Made by a program: the position numbers and the translations under genes. From NCBI RefSeq assembly GCF_003284725.1, contig NZ_PGTO01000001.1, forward strand, positions 62,001-126,000: a DNA stretch of 64,000 nucleotides, given 5' to 3'. This stretch comes from Paramagnetospirillum kuznetsovii. Lineage in GTDB: Bacteria > Pseudomonadota > Alphaproteobacteria > Rhodospirillales > Magnetospirillaceae. Positions 25,727 to 33,846 of the stretch are shown here, piece by piece (position 1 is the stretch's first letter; each line of letters starts with the position of its first letter). Below the pieces are notes generated by a model. That model did not search any database. It saw only the letters and a program-made list of their open reading frames with translations, and had not been told where the DNA came from.

Positions 25727-25822
25727 ACCCCTTGATATTGCGGACTATCATAAATCCGGTCTAAACTCCGCCCCGCCGGACCCGTCGTCCATGGCGTCAA
25801 ACCAAGGCATCCGACCCGGTCG

Positions 25823-26890
25823 ATGGATCAGAACACCTCAACCATTCTCGTGACCGGCGGTTCCGGTTTCATAGGCTCTTGCGTCGTCCGCACCTTGCTG
25901 AGCCGGACCGGGCTGCGCGTGGTCAACGTCGACAAGCTGACCTATGCCGCCAGCCCGGAAGCCTTGGCGGTGGCGGCGGGCAATCCCCGCTACGTCTTCG
26001 AGAAGATCGATGTCTGCGACGGCCCGGCCCTGGCCGCGGCTTTCGCCCGCCACCGGCCGGACGCCGTCATGCATCTGGCCGCCGAAAGCCATGTGGACCG
26101 TTCCATCGACGCGCCGTCGGATTTCATCCAGACCAATATCGTCGGCACCTTTACCCTGCTGGAAGTGGCCGCCCAATATTGGCGCGGGCTTACCTCCGAG
26201 GTGCAGGCGAAATTCCGCTTCCACCATGTTTCCACCGACGAGGTATTCGGCAGCTTGGGGGCCGACGGCCGTTTCAGCGAGACCACCCCTTACGCCCCCA
26301 CCTCGCCCTATTCGGCCAGCAAGGCCGCCGCCGACCATCTGGCGCGGGCATGGCGCCACACCTTCGGCCTGCCGGTTGTCTTAAGCAATTGCTCCAACAA
26401 TTACGGCCCCTTCCAGTTCCCCGAGAAGCTGATCCCGCTGATCATCATCCGGGCGTTGGAAGGAAAGCCGCTTCCCGTTTACGGCGACGGCATGCAGATA
26501 CGCGACTGGCTGCATGTGGAAGATCATGTGGACGGATTGCTGGCGGTTCTACTGCGTGGGCAGTTGGGCGAATCCTACAATATCGGCGGCTATGGCGAGC
26601 GGCCCAATATCGAGGTTGTTCGCACGCTGTGCACCATCCTCGACGATCTGGTCCCATCCCCGGACGGCCCGCGCCAGCGCCTGATCACCCATGTGGCCGA
26701 CCGGCCCGGCCATGACGTCCGCTACGCCATCGATCCGGCCAAGATCACCGGTGAGTTGGGCTGGAAACCGGCGCACGGCTTCGAGACCGGATTGAAGGAC
26801 ACGGTGCGCTGGTATCTGGACAACGAGCCGTGGTGGCGCGCCATCCTGGAACAGCGCTATGACGGCGGCCGCTTGGGAGCGAAGGCATGA
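25823..26890 (+). CDS. rmlB: dTDP-glucose 4,6-dehydratase
   Basis: The 355-residue extended SDR contains Thr-Gly-Gly-Ser-Gly-Phe-Ile-Gly-Ser near residue 12, the catalytic Ser-Thr-Asp-Glu-Val-Phe-Gly block near residue 138 and Tyr-Ser-Ala-Ser-Lys near residue 164. Ala-Ala-Glu-Ser-His-Val-Asp-Arg-Ser is also present, all characteristic of RmlB. It forms dTDP-4-keto-6-deoxyglucose. The stop overlaps the start of rmlA by 4 bp. No rmlC or rmlD of the rhamnose type follows; instead an aminotransferase and an acetyltransferase do, so the intermediate is more likely used for a 3-amino-3,6-dideoxyhexose. Rhamnose genes could lie elsewhere. Confidence 0.95.
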   Translation: MDQNTSTILVTGGSGFIGSCVVRTLLSRTGLRVVNVDKLTYAASPEALAVAAGNPRYVFEKIDVCDGPALAAAFARHRPDAVMHLAAESHVDRSIDAPSDFIQTNIVGTFTLLEVAAQYWRGLTSEVQAKFRFHHVSTDEVFGSLGADGRFSETTPYAPTSPYSASKAAADHLARAWRHTFGLPVVLSNCSNNYGPFQFPEKLIPLIIIRALEGKPLPVYGDGMQIRDWLHVEDHVDGLLAVLLRGQLGESYNIGGYGERPNIEVVRTLCTILDDLVPSPDGPRQRLITHVADRPGHDVRYAIDPAKITGELGWKPAHGFETGLKDTVRWYLDNEPWWRAILEQRYDGGRLGAKA

Positions 26891-27759
26891 AGGGCATCAT
26901 CCTGGCGGGCGGCACCGGCTCGCGGCTTTACCCGCTGACGGCGGCCACCAACAAGCAACTGATCTCGGTCTACGACAAGCCCCTGATCTATTACCCGCTG
27001 GCGACCCTGATGCTGGCCGGTATCCGCGAGGTGCTGATCATCACCCGGCCCGAGGATTCCGAGATCTTCGCCAAGGTGATCGGCGACGGCGCCCGGCTGG
27101 GCATGGATATTCAATACGCCACCCAGCCCAGCCCCGACGGCATCCCCCAGGCCTTCATCATCGGCCGCGATTTCATCAAGGGCGAGCCCTGCGCCCTGGT
27201 GCTGGGCGACAACGTGTTTTTCGGCCATGGCTTGCGTTCCATCCTCCGTGACGCCGCCGCCCATCCGTCGGGCGCCACTATTTTCGGCTATTGGGTCTCG
27301 GACCCGGAACGCTTCGGCGTCGTAACTTTCGACAAGGACTTCAACGCCGTCGATCTGGCGGAAAAGCCCAAGAACCCGAAGTCCAACTATGCCGTCACCG
27401 GCCTGTATTTCTACGATGGCAAGGTCTGTGATCTGGCCGCTTCGCTGAAGCCGTCGCCGCGTGGCGAGACCGAGATCACCGATCTCAACCGCCTCTATCT
27501 GGACGCGGGCGAATTGCATGTGCGCCGACTGGAACGCGGCTTCGCCTGGCTGGACACCGGGACGCCCGACGCCCTGCTGGACGCCGCCAACTACATCGCC
27601 ACCATTGAGCGCCGCCAGGGACTCAAGATCGCCTGCATCGAGGAGATCGCGTGGCGGCAGGGCTGGATCGACGACGAGCGGCTGCAGGCCATCATCGCCA
27701 CCATGAAGGACTGCGCCTACGGACAGTATCTGAAACTAACCCTGGAGCGCGGCCGGTGA
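26887..27759 (+). CDS. rmlA: Glucose-1-phosphate thymidylyltransferase
   Basis: The 290-residue enzyme begins with [13 protein letters not shown] and has Tyr-Asp-Lys-Pro-Leu-Ile-Tyr-Tyr-Pro, the standard RmlA signatures, and the usual length. It makes dTDP-glucose from dTTP and glucose-1-phosphate, the substrate of the RmlB encoded just upstream (ATGA overlap). The stop overlaps the GTG start of the aminotransferase gene. The four-gene set rmlB-rmlA-aminotransferase-acetyltransferase is clearly one operon. Confidence 0.96.
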   Translation: MKGIILAGGTGSRLYPLTAATNKQLISVYDKPLIYYPLATLMLAGIREVLIITRPEDSEIFAKVIGDGARLGMDIQYATQPSPDGIPQAFIIGRDFIKGEPCALVLGDNVFFGHGLRSILRDAAAHPSGATIFGYWVSDPERFGVVTFDKDFNAVDLAEKPKNPKSNYAVTGLYFYDGKVCDLAASLKPSPRGETEITDLNRLYLDAGELHVRRLERGFAWLDTGTPDALLDAANYIATIERRQGLKIACIEEIAWRQGWIDDERLQAIIATMKDCAYGQYLKLTLERGR

Positions 27760-28829
27760 GCCCGATTCCGCTCAATGACCTCAAACGCCACAACGCACCG
27801 CTGGCCACCGCGCTAAAGCAGGCGAGCGAGCGCGTCATCGACAGCGGTTGGTATATCCTGGGCGGCGAGGTGACGGCGTTCGAACGGGACTTCGCCGCCT
27901 ATTGCGGAACCGCGTCCTGCATTGGGGTGGGCAACGGCACCGATGCCCTGGAACTGGCCCTCCGCGCGCTGGGCATCGGTCCCGGCGATAGGGTCGCCAC
28001 CGTCGCCAATGCCGGAATGTACGCGTCCTCGGCCATCTGCGCGGTTGGGGCTCGACCGGTTTTCGTGGATATCGATCCGCTGCGACTGACCATAGACCCG
28101 GCCTCGCTGGCGGCCAAGATCACCGGACGGGTCAAGGCCGTCATCGTCACCCATCTCTACGGAAGGCTGGCCGATCTGGCCGGTGTCCGCGCCGTCTGCG
28201 GCGATCTGCCCATCATCGAGGATTGCGCCCAGGCCCATGGCGCCGAGCGCGACGGCGTTCGGGCGGGAGCCTTCGGGGCACTGGGCTGTTTCAGCTTCTT
28301 TCCCACCAAGAATCTCGGCGCATTGGGCGACGGCGGCGCGGTGGTGACCTCCGATCCCGCTTTGGCCGAGGCGTTGGTCAGCCTGCGCCAATACGGCTGG
28401 GCCACCAAATATCAGGCATCCCGCCCCGGCGGCCGCAATTCGCGCCTGGACGAGATGCAGGCGGCCATCCTGCGGGTCAAGTTGCCGCTGCTGGACGGCT
28501 GGAACGCCCGCAGACGGGCCATCTGCGCCCGTTATCGCGACGCCTTGCCGGACGGCGCCATGCCGGAAACCGGCATGGACGATGTGGCCCATCTGGCGGT
28601 GGCGCGGATGAAAGACAGGGACGCCGTCCAGGCACGACTGGCCGGGGCCGGCATTCAAACCGCCATTCATTACCCCATCGCCGATTACGACCAGCCGGCG
28701 TTGCGTCATCTCGGCTTGCTGCAGTCCCTGCCGGAGACCGCGCGGGCCTTGGCCGAGATCGTGACCCTGCCCTGCTTCCCCGAACTGACCGATGCCGAGG
28801 TGGAGCGGGTGGTGGAGGCCTTGGCATGA
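27756..28829 (+). CDS. DegT/DnrJ/EryC1 aminotransferase, FdtB/QdtB-like
   Basis: The 357-residue PLP enzyme has the internal-aldimine lysine Lys185 in Phe-Phe-Pro-Thr-Lys-Asn-Leu-Gly and an Asp-Cys-Ala-Gln-Ala-His-Gly block around residue 156, as in sugar aminotransferases. The N-terminus Ile-Pro-Leu-Asn-Asp-Leu resembles FdtB/QdtB, which aminate a 3-keto-6-deoxy sugar. The GTG at 27756 is chosen because it overlaps the rmlA stop (GTGA); the in-frame ATG at 27651 lies inside rmlA. Together with the FdtA-like ketoisomerase at 847-1245 it would give dTDP-3-amino-3,6-dideoxyhexose. The final stereochemistry cannot be told. Confidence 0.88.
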   Translation: MSPIPLNDLKRHNAPLATALKQASERVIDSGWYILGGEVTAFERDFAAYCGTASCIGVGNGTDALELALRALGIGPGDRVATVANAGMYASSAICAVGARPVFVDIDPLRLTIDPASLAAKITGRVKAVIVTHLYGRLADLAGVRAVCGDLPIIEDCAQAHGAERDGVRAGAFGALGCFSFFPTKNLGALGDGGAVVTSDPALAEALVSLRQYGWATKYQASRPGGRNSRLDEMQAAILRVKLPLLDGWNARRRAICARYRDALPDGAMPETGMDDVAHLAVARMKDRDAVQARLAGAGIQTAIHYPIADYDQPALRHLGLLQSLPETARALAEIVTLPCFPELTDAEVERVVEALA

Positions 28830-29317
28830 TTCACGAAGACGCCCGCGTCGCCACTCCCCATGTGGGCGAGGGCACCCGCATCTGGCAGTTCACCGTGGTG
28901 CTGGCCAAGGCGCGCATCGGCCGCGACTGCAACATCAACGCGCAGGTCTTCATCGAGAACGACGTGGTGATCGGCGACCGGGTGACGGTGAAATCCGGGG
29001 TTCAACTGTGGGATGGGGTGCGGGTGGAAGACGACGTCTTCATCGGTCCCAACGCCACCTTCACCAATGATTTCCTGCCGCGCTCGCGGCGGCGGCCCGA
29101 AAAGTTCCTCCCCACGGTGCTGAAACGCGGCTGCTCCGTCGGTGCCAATGTCACCATCGTCGCCGGGGTAACCATCGGCGAATGCGCGATGATCGGGGCC
29201 GGCAGCGTGGTCACGCGCGACGTTCCCCCTTTCGAATTGTGGTACGGCAATCCGGCGCGCCGACGCGGGAGCGTCGGCGAAGACGGCAAAATCGTCGAAG
29301 CGACGCCGTCACCCTAA
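28826..29317 (+). CDS. Hexapeptide (LbH) N-acetyltransferase, FdtC/QdtC/WlbB-like
   Basis: The 163-residue protein consists of left-handed beta-helix hexapeptide repeats (for example Ile-Gly-Arg-Asp-Cys-Asn, Val-Ile-Gly-Asp-Arg-Val, Val-Thr-Ile-Gly-Glu-Cys) and ends with Gly-Asn-Pro-Ala-Arg, as in sugar N-acetyltransferases. The loop Phe-Thr-Asn-Asp-Phe-Leu-Pro-Arg-Ser, with its Asn-Asp pair, is typical of the 3-amino sugar acetyltransferases. The ATG overlaps the aminotransferase stop by 4 bp. It probably acetylates the 3-amino group made by the preceding enzyme. A longer in-frame reading upstream runs antisense-free inside the aminotransferase gene and is not real. Confidence 0.88.
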   Translation: MIHEDARVATPHVGEGTRIWQFTVVLAKARIGRDCNINAQVFIENDVVIGDRVTVKSGVQLWDGVRVEDDVFIGPNATFTNDFLPRSRRRPEKFLPTVLKRGCSVGANVTIVAGVTIGECAMIGAGSVVTRDVPPFELWYGNPARRRGSVGEDGKIVEATPSP

Positions 29318-29366
29318 GGCCCCGTCCCTGCGGACAGCCCAACCTTCGCCGATTTCGAGAGACCGC

Positions 29367-31523
29367 ATGAACTACACCTGGGACCAGATTCTCACCAACC
29401 GCATCCTGCTGCTGATGGCGATCATGTCCATGGCGATGTGGCCGCTGTTCATCTGGGCTGGATCGCGGTGGCGCGTCGGCGACTGGCGGATCGGCCAAGT
29501 CCGACTGTTTTACTGGGTATGGCTGGCGGGATTTACCGCTGAATTCTGGATCATGGGGCCATATTCGTTCATCGCCTGGGACGGCGAGGGCAATCTGGCC
29601 GTCGCCATGAACAACTATATCGCCCATTTTCATCCCGGTGGCTGGTTCAGTCATGCCTTGGCGGGTGGCATCGATCTGGCGCTGTTCTTTCCCGGCTATC
29701 AATATCTCCAGCCGGAAGTGGTGTTCGCCCGCCTGTTCCCCGCCTGGGTCGCCGTCGCCCTGCATAAGCTCATGGTCGGATCCCTGGGGTTCTGGGGGGC
29801 TTGGCTGCTGGCGCGCCAGCGGCTGCCCGAACGGCCGGGCACAGCCATGGCGATCGCCTTGCTGTTCCCTGTCTCCCAGGATTACCTGCTCAACTACTCC
29901 ACCGAGTTCGGAACCGGCTTCGCCATGATACCGCTGGCCTTGTGGGTGCCGCTGGCGGCACCGCGCGATCACCTGTTCTGGCCGCGCGCCCTGGCCGTCG
30001 CGGTGTTGGTGGCTTTCGCCCAGCCCATGAAAGTGTTCCCCCCGCTGGCCATCGCCCTGGTGGGCGCCATGATCCTGATGGGATGCAGGGATTTCCGGCG
30101 AATCGTTCCAGTCTTCGGTCTCTACGTGCTGGCCAGCCTGGCCAATTGGCACGAGGTCCTGTTCGGGCTTTTCCAGGGAGCCAATTTCACCACCCGCATT
30201 GAAATGCTGGAAAAACACAATGCGCTGGCCAGTTTGCGCATCGCCTTGGCCATGGTGTACCAGCACGAATGGGTGCCGGGCTGGCAGCTGCTGGGGGCGC
30301 TGGGCTGCCTTGCCGTCCTCGACCGGCGGTCGGCCGTCCGCGTGGCCTTGGCGCTGGCATGGTTCGTGGGCAGCTTCGCCGTGCTTGAAGCCACGCCTTG
30401 GGAAGCCTTCGGCCTCGATATCGTCAATACCCTATCCCATTCCTATAACAGACTGGCCTTGCCGTCCCTGGCGGCGCTGGCCGTGTCCATGACACTGGCC
30501 GCGCTGGAGCGGCAAGGCTACGCCGTCGCCGGTCGGCGGCTGACGGCTGGGCTGTTCGCCGCCGGAGTGGCGGTGACGGTCTGGATCAAGCTGACCAATG
30601 TGGGGCAGTGGGTCTGGTTCGGCGGACAGGCCGCCTATACGACCCACGACAATCTGATCAATCCGCCGTGGAAACCGTCGGAAGACTTCCGGGTGGTGAC
30701 CTTATTGGACTATCCCCACCCCAATGTGGTCGCCGGATTCTACGGCTATGACTGCTTCGATGCGGGTTCCAATCTCGACCCCAAGGCCTATGGCGAGTTC
30801 TGGCACAAGGTCATGCGGGACCGGCCCGACTATTTCCGAACCACCCGGACCCGGCTGGACTGGGCCTTCTGGGACGGCAAGCTCTACCATGTGGGAGAGT
30901 TCCTGCGGCTCGACCTGTTGCGCCTGGCCAATGTCCGATTTCTGTTCAGCGGATTGCCGCTCACCGCCGAGGGACTGCGGCTGGTGCAAGCTCCTAGAAG
31001 CGGCGACGAATACACGCGGGTCCGTCCGGATTTCTTCACGTCAACCGGCGATTTTCTCCGCAATCGCCTGTCGCGTCTGACCAATGCCGGCCAGCTCTGG
31101 GTCTATGAGGTGGAAAATGCCGTCCCCCGCATTTTCGCCGCCCAATCCGTCGCCGTGGCCGAGGGCGATCAATTCTCCGCCATGGTCGAGCAGGCGGCGA
31201 GTCGATCGGCCGAGCGCGTTGCCGTGGTGAGCGCCGCCGCCGCCCGGCGGCTTGGACCGGCGCGCCCTTTCAAGGTCGTGGGCTGGCGTAAATTGCCGGA
31301 CGGCTATGACGTGGACGTGGAGGCCCCCGATGGCGGCGTCCTGGTGATCAACAACGCTTCTTTCAAATTCTGGACGGCCGAGGCCAACGGTGTCCGCATG
31401 CCGCTGGAACAGGCCAACGGTGCCCATATGGCCGTCAGCCTTCCGCCCGGCGCGCAGTTGGTGAAGATCCGCTACGATCGCCCTACGGTGCGGGGGATTT
31501 TGCGGAAGCTCGCCATCGGCTGA
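29367..31523 (+). CDS. Large polytopic membrane protein with YfhO-like C-terminal domain (second paralogue)
   Basis: The 718-residue protein resembles the one at 12717-14822 along its length. Both have an early Gly-Gly-Ile-Asp in a loop after the first membrane segments, a mid-protein pattern of Asn-x-x-Ala-x-x-x-Gly followed by Phe-Asp-Ala and an Asn-Leu, then Glu-[Phe/Tyr]-Trp, and a C-terminal block ending with Pro-Pro-Gly before the last strands. About ten hydrophobic segments precede the soluble half. The last 60 residues read like the YfhO C-terminus. It is the final gene of the rmlBA operon strand-run, 49 bp after the acetyltransferase gene, with GAGAG upstream of the ATG. A membrane glycosyltransferase role is likely but unproven. 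Confidence 0.7.
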   Translation: MNYTWDQILTNRILLLMAIMSMAMWPLFIWAGSRWRVGDWRIGQVRLFYWVWLAGFTAEFWIMGPYSFIAWDGEGNLAVAMNNYIAHFHPGGWFSHALAGGIDLALFFPGYQYLQPEVVFARLFPAWVAVALHKLMVGSLGFWGAWLLARQRLPERPGTAMAIALLFPVSQDYLLNYSTEFGTGFAMIPLALWVPLAAPRDHLFWPRALAVAVLVAFAQPMKVFPPLAIALVGAMILMGCRDFRRIVPVFGLYVLASLANWHEVLFGLFQGANFTTRIEMLEKHNALASLRIALAMVYQHEWVPGWQLLGALGCLAVLDRRSAVRVALALAWFVGSFAVLEATPWEAFGLDIVNTLSHSYNRLALPSLAALAVSMTLAALERQGYAVAGRRLTAGLFAAGVAVTVWIKLTNVGQWVWFGGQAAYTTHDNLINPPWKPSEDFRVVTLLDYPHPNVVAGFYGYDCFDAGSNLDPKAYGEFWHKVMRDRPDYFRTTRTRLDWAFWDGKLYHVGEFLRLDLLRLANVRFLFSGLPLTAEGLRLVQAPRSGDEYTRVRPDFFTSTGDFLRNRLSRLTNAGQLWVYEVENAVPRIFAAQSVAVAEGDQFSAMVEQAASRSAERVAVVSAAAARRLGPARPFKVVGWRKLPDGYDVDVEAPDGGVLVINNASFKFWTAEANGVRMPLEQANGAHMAVSLPPGAQLVKIRYDRPTVRGILRKLAIG

Positions 31524-31524
31524 A

Positions 31525-31637
31525 GGCGTCCTTCAGCCGATGTTCCGGCACCGTCGCCGAAGATGGTCTTGAGCGTGCGGATGATGCGGCGCGGATTCAT
31601 CACATAGCCGACAGCCTTGACCAGCGCCGCTCGGGTT
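31525..31637 (-). pseudogene. Possible C-terminal remnant of an unidentified gene
   Basis: Read on the minus strand, this stretch gives a coding-like segment with mostly G or C in third positions: Ala-Ala-Leu-Val-Lys-Ala-Val-Gly-Tyr-Val-Met-Asn-Pro-Arg-Arg followed by Ile-Ile-Arg-Thr-Leu-Lys-Thr-Ile-Phe-Gly-Asp. It has no upstream start and runs out into the antisense of the membrane protein gene. The left side is cut by the repeat at 31640. This looks like the end of a lost gene. The family is not recognised with confidence. Confidence 0.3.
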
Positions 31638-31639
31638 TG

Positions 31640-31662
31640 AGAGTTTTTCGACTTTCCGATTC
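31640..31662. repeat. Short interspersed repeat, copy B
   Basis: This copy matches 14821-14843 at 20 of 23 positions, in the same orientation. It lies between the gene remnant and the stop codon of the FemAB-like gene, so both copies are just past the end of a minus-strand gene and downstream of a YfhO-like gene. Confidence 0.5.
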
Positions 31663-31680
31663 AGCTTAAGTGCGAATACC

Positions 31681-32604
31681 CTAAAGCCCCATGAACTCCC
31701 CGGCGAGTCGGTACTCCTCGCCGTTCATGCCGCGCTTGAAGGCGGCGATGCCGGGCGTCAGCTTGTCGTCGATGCCGCCGAGATCGAGCCAGCGCACGCC
31801 GCGCCTGGGCAATTCCACCACGGCTTCCCACAGCAGGCGGTTGTTGGCCTTGAGCTTGCGCCCGGCATCGCCGTTCCAGCCGATCAGATAGGTGGCGGCG
31901 TTGCCATGCCGGGCCAGCAGGATGCCCGCCACCGGATCGTGGCCGCTGGATGCCTTGAGCACCAGCATGTCGTCGGGACGATGGGCATGGGCGGCCAGGG
32001 CCTCGATCAAAGCGGGCGGGGTGGCGCCAAAGCCCTTGTCTTCCAGCAGTTCGCAATAGCGGGCCAGCATCCAGGGCCGATAGTCGGGCGAGGCCTCCAC
32101 CAGCAGCGAGGACTTTTCCGCCGCGTTCAGCATGTTGCGCCACTTGCCGTCAAGCCGCTTGCGCAAGGCCTCCGGCCCCTGGGACAGGTCGATCCAGGCG
32201 GAGCACCAGGGGTCGCCGCCCCGGCGGCGAAAGCCCGGCACCAGTGTGCCCTCGGGCAGTTCGGGGGCCAGCGACAATGCCCCCAGATTGAACCAGCGCC
32301 AGCGTTTGCGCAGTGCGTCGATCACCACCAATTTGTCGGCCACCGACATCTCGCGCAGCCAGACGGGGCCGCGATTGAGACGGCCCACCCGCACGAGGCC
32401 TCCCATTCGTTTCTCCAGCACCTGGGCCAAGGCCACCGGCTGACCGGCCCAGCTCACCACGGCGCGGCGCGGCCGCCAGCCTTCCACCGCCCGCTTGGCC
32501 TCGCCATAGGCCCAGCTTTGCACCAGGGTCGACCAGCCCGCCTGGGCGAACAGATCCTCCCATTCGGCGCGGTCGGTGACGTCCCAGGCGACCAGCAGAC
32601 TCAT
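31681..32604 (-). CDS. FemAB-like/GNAT acyltransferase
   Basis: The 307-residue protein resembles the FemAB family and the related GNAT-fold proteins found in exopolysaccharide loci. The segment Leu-Arg-Lys-Arg-Leu-Asp-Gly-Lys-Trp-Arg-Asn-Met-Leu-Asn-Ala-Ala-Glu-Lys is the family hallmark. Gly-Ile-Leu-Leu-Ala-Arg-His-Gly and Trp-Leu-Asp-Leu-Gly-Gly-Ile lie in the C-terminal half. Members add amino acids or acyl groups to cell-wall or surface components. It starts with an ATG overlapping the stop of the aminotransferase gene. The acceptor is not predictable. It is the last gene of the run from 40273 downward. Confidence 0.78.
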   Translation of the reverse strand: MSLLVAWDVTDRAEWEDLFAQAGWSTLVQSWAYGEAKRAVEGWRPRRAVVSWAGQPVALAQVLEKRMGGLVRVGRLNRGPVWLREMSVADKLVVIDALRKRWRWFNLGALSLAPELPEGTLVPGFRRRGGDPWCSAWIDLSQGPEALRKRLDGKWRNMLNAAEKSSLLVEASPDYRPWMLARYCELLEDKGFGATPPALIEALAAHAHRPDDMLVLKASSGHDPVAGILLARHGNAATYLIGWNGDAGRKLKANNRLLWEAVVELPRRGVRWLDLGGIDDKLTPGIAAFKRGMNGEEYRLAGEFMGL

Positions 32605-33707
32605 TTCAGCACCTTGGCATAGGCCGCCGCCAGCCGGTCGGGGTCCAGCGCCCCGTGCACCGGCAGCAGCAGCACCGAGCGGCGCAGCGCCACGGCACCT
32701 TCGGCATGGCGGGGATCGGCGGCGACCTCGGGCGGCAGGTCGGGCCAGGTCTCCACCGGCAAATGGGCGGCGCGCAAGGCGTCGTAGAGCTTGGCCGCCG
32801 CCTGGGGCGAGGTGGCGCGCATCGCCAGCCGATAGGGAATGGCCTCGTCGGCGTGATAAAGCGGACGCAGATCGGGCGTCTTCCGGATCACCTCGCGCAG
32901 GGCGGCCTCGTTGACGCGGCGGCGGGCCGCCTCATGGTCCAGCGAATGGGTGGCCAGCAGGCGGCGCGAAATCTCCGACGGGGATACGGGCGGCGCCATG
33001 GGTTGGGTCGGTGGATCGGAGAGGAAATCCTCCTGGCCGCCCTGGGGCATGAACGGACGCAGGCGGTCGGGAATCATGCCCTGGACCATGCGCTTTGCCA
33101 ACCACTTCCAGTCGTTGGCCGCGTCGGCGGCGCGGCCGAGCGCGGCGCCGATCTCGTCACTCAATCCCTCGGCGCGGGGACGCACCACCACGATGCCGCC
33201 TTCCGGAGCGGGCAGCAGCTTGTGCGGCGAATACAGCACCACGTCACCGACATCATGGGCGCCGGCAATGGGCATCAGCAGATGGGCGGCGTCCTCGACC
33301 AGCAGGGCGTTACGGCTGTTGGCGAAATCGCGGGCGGCCTTCATCGGGACGGGAGAGCCGAAGGTATGGACCACCACCACGATGTCCAGGGTGCCGAGCG
33401 ATTCGGCGGCGCGCCAATCCATGCTGCCATCGGCCAGCACCGGCAGGAAGACCGGTTCCGCCCCGGTCTGGCGCAGCGGCCACAGGGACTGATTGCAGAT
33501 CCAGCCGGGCAACAGCACGCGGGCGGGCAGGCCGTGGCGCCTGGCGACTGCCTCGGCCAAGGCCGCCAGCGACCAGCTGGACCGCGGCGACAGAAAGCCG
33601 CTGTCCCACGGCTTCAGCCAGGGCGAGATGATGACCGGATCGGCGGCGACGGCGCGGGTAGCGCGAAACAGATCGCCCCAGCTGGGCAGCGGCGCGGTGG
33701 TGATCAT
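32601..33707 (-). CDS. DegT/DnrJ/EryC1-like PLP-dependent aminotransferase
   Basis: The 368-residue protein is of PLP fold type I. The cofactor Lys is in Tyr-Ser-Pro-His-Lys-Leu-Leu-Pro-Ala-Pro, and the preceding Val-Glu-Asp-Ala-Ala-His motif supplies the ring-contact Asp. It is more divergent than the FdtB-like enzyme at 27756. The ATG at 33707 is selected because it sits at the start of the conserved region; an in-frame extension to 33815 would run through the palindromic repeat. It couples to the FemAB-like gene by a 4-bp overlap. The two together might aminate a sugar and then acylate the amino group, which is inference. Confidence 0.82.
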   Translation of the reverse strand: MITTAPLPSWGDLFRATRAVAADPVIISPWLKPWDSGFLSPRSSWSLAALAEAVARRHGLPARVLLPGWICNQSLWPLRQTGAEPVFLPVLADGSMDWRAAESLGTLDIVVVVHTFGSPVPMKAARDFANSRNALLVEDAAHLLMPIAGAHDVGDVVLYSPHKLLPAPEGGIVVVRPRAEGLSDEIGAALGRAADAANDWKWLAKRMVQGMIPDRLRPFMPQGGQEDFLSDPPTQPMAPPVSPSEISRRLLATHSLDHEAARRRVNEAALREVIRKTPDLRPLYHADEAIPYRLAMRATSPQAAAKLYDALRAAHLPVETWPDLPPEVAADPRHAEGAVALRRSVLLLPVHGALDPDRLAAAYAKVLK

Positions 33708-33773
33708 GGGACGAACGCCCCATTGAATGGCAGGCGAGGGCCATGGCGGTCCAAGAGCTTCAGCCACGGATGA

Positions 33774-33840
33774 CCACAGATGGACACAGATGACGTCATC
33801 ATCTGTGTCCCGCATCGCGGGTATCTGTGTTCATCTGTGG
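33774..33840. repeat. Palindromic intergenic repeat
   Basis: An 18-base arm at 33774-33791 (CCACAGATGGACACAGAT) is repeated inverted at 33823-33840 with one mismatch. Inside, a 12-bp perfect stem (GGACACAGATGA with TCATCTGTGTCC, 33782-33810) closes on a 5-base loop. It fills half of the 139-bp gap between an asnB-like gene and the aminotransferase gene. Repeats of this CCACAGATGAACACAGAT type are common in intergenic DNA of diverse bacteria. Confidence 0.75.
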
Positions 33841-33846
33841 CCATAG

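Noticed and set aside
28223-28825. N-terminal extension of the acetyltransferase gene
   Set aside because: The extension runs inside the aminotransferase gene in another frame. The ATGA overlap at 28826 fixes the start.
33774-33840. CRISPR-like repeat unit
   Set aside because: There are only inverted arms and a single copy set, with no regularly spaced direct repeats or spacers and no cas genes.
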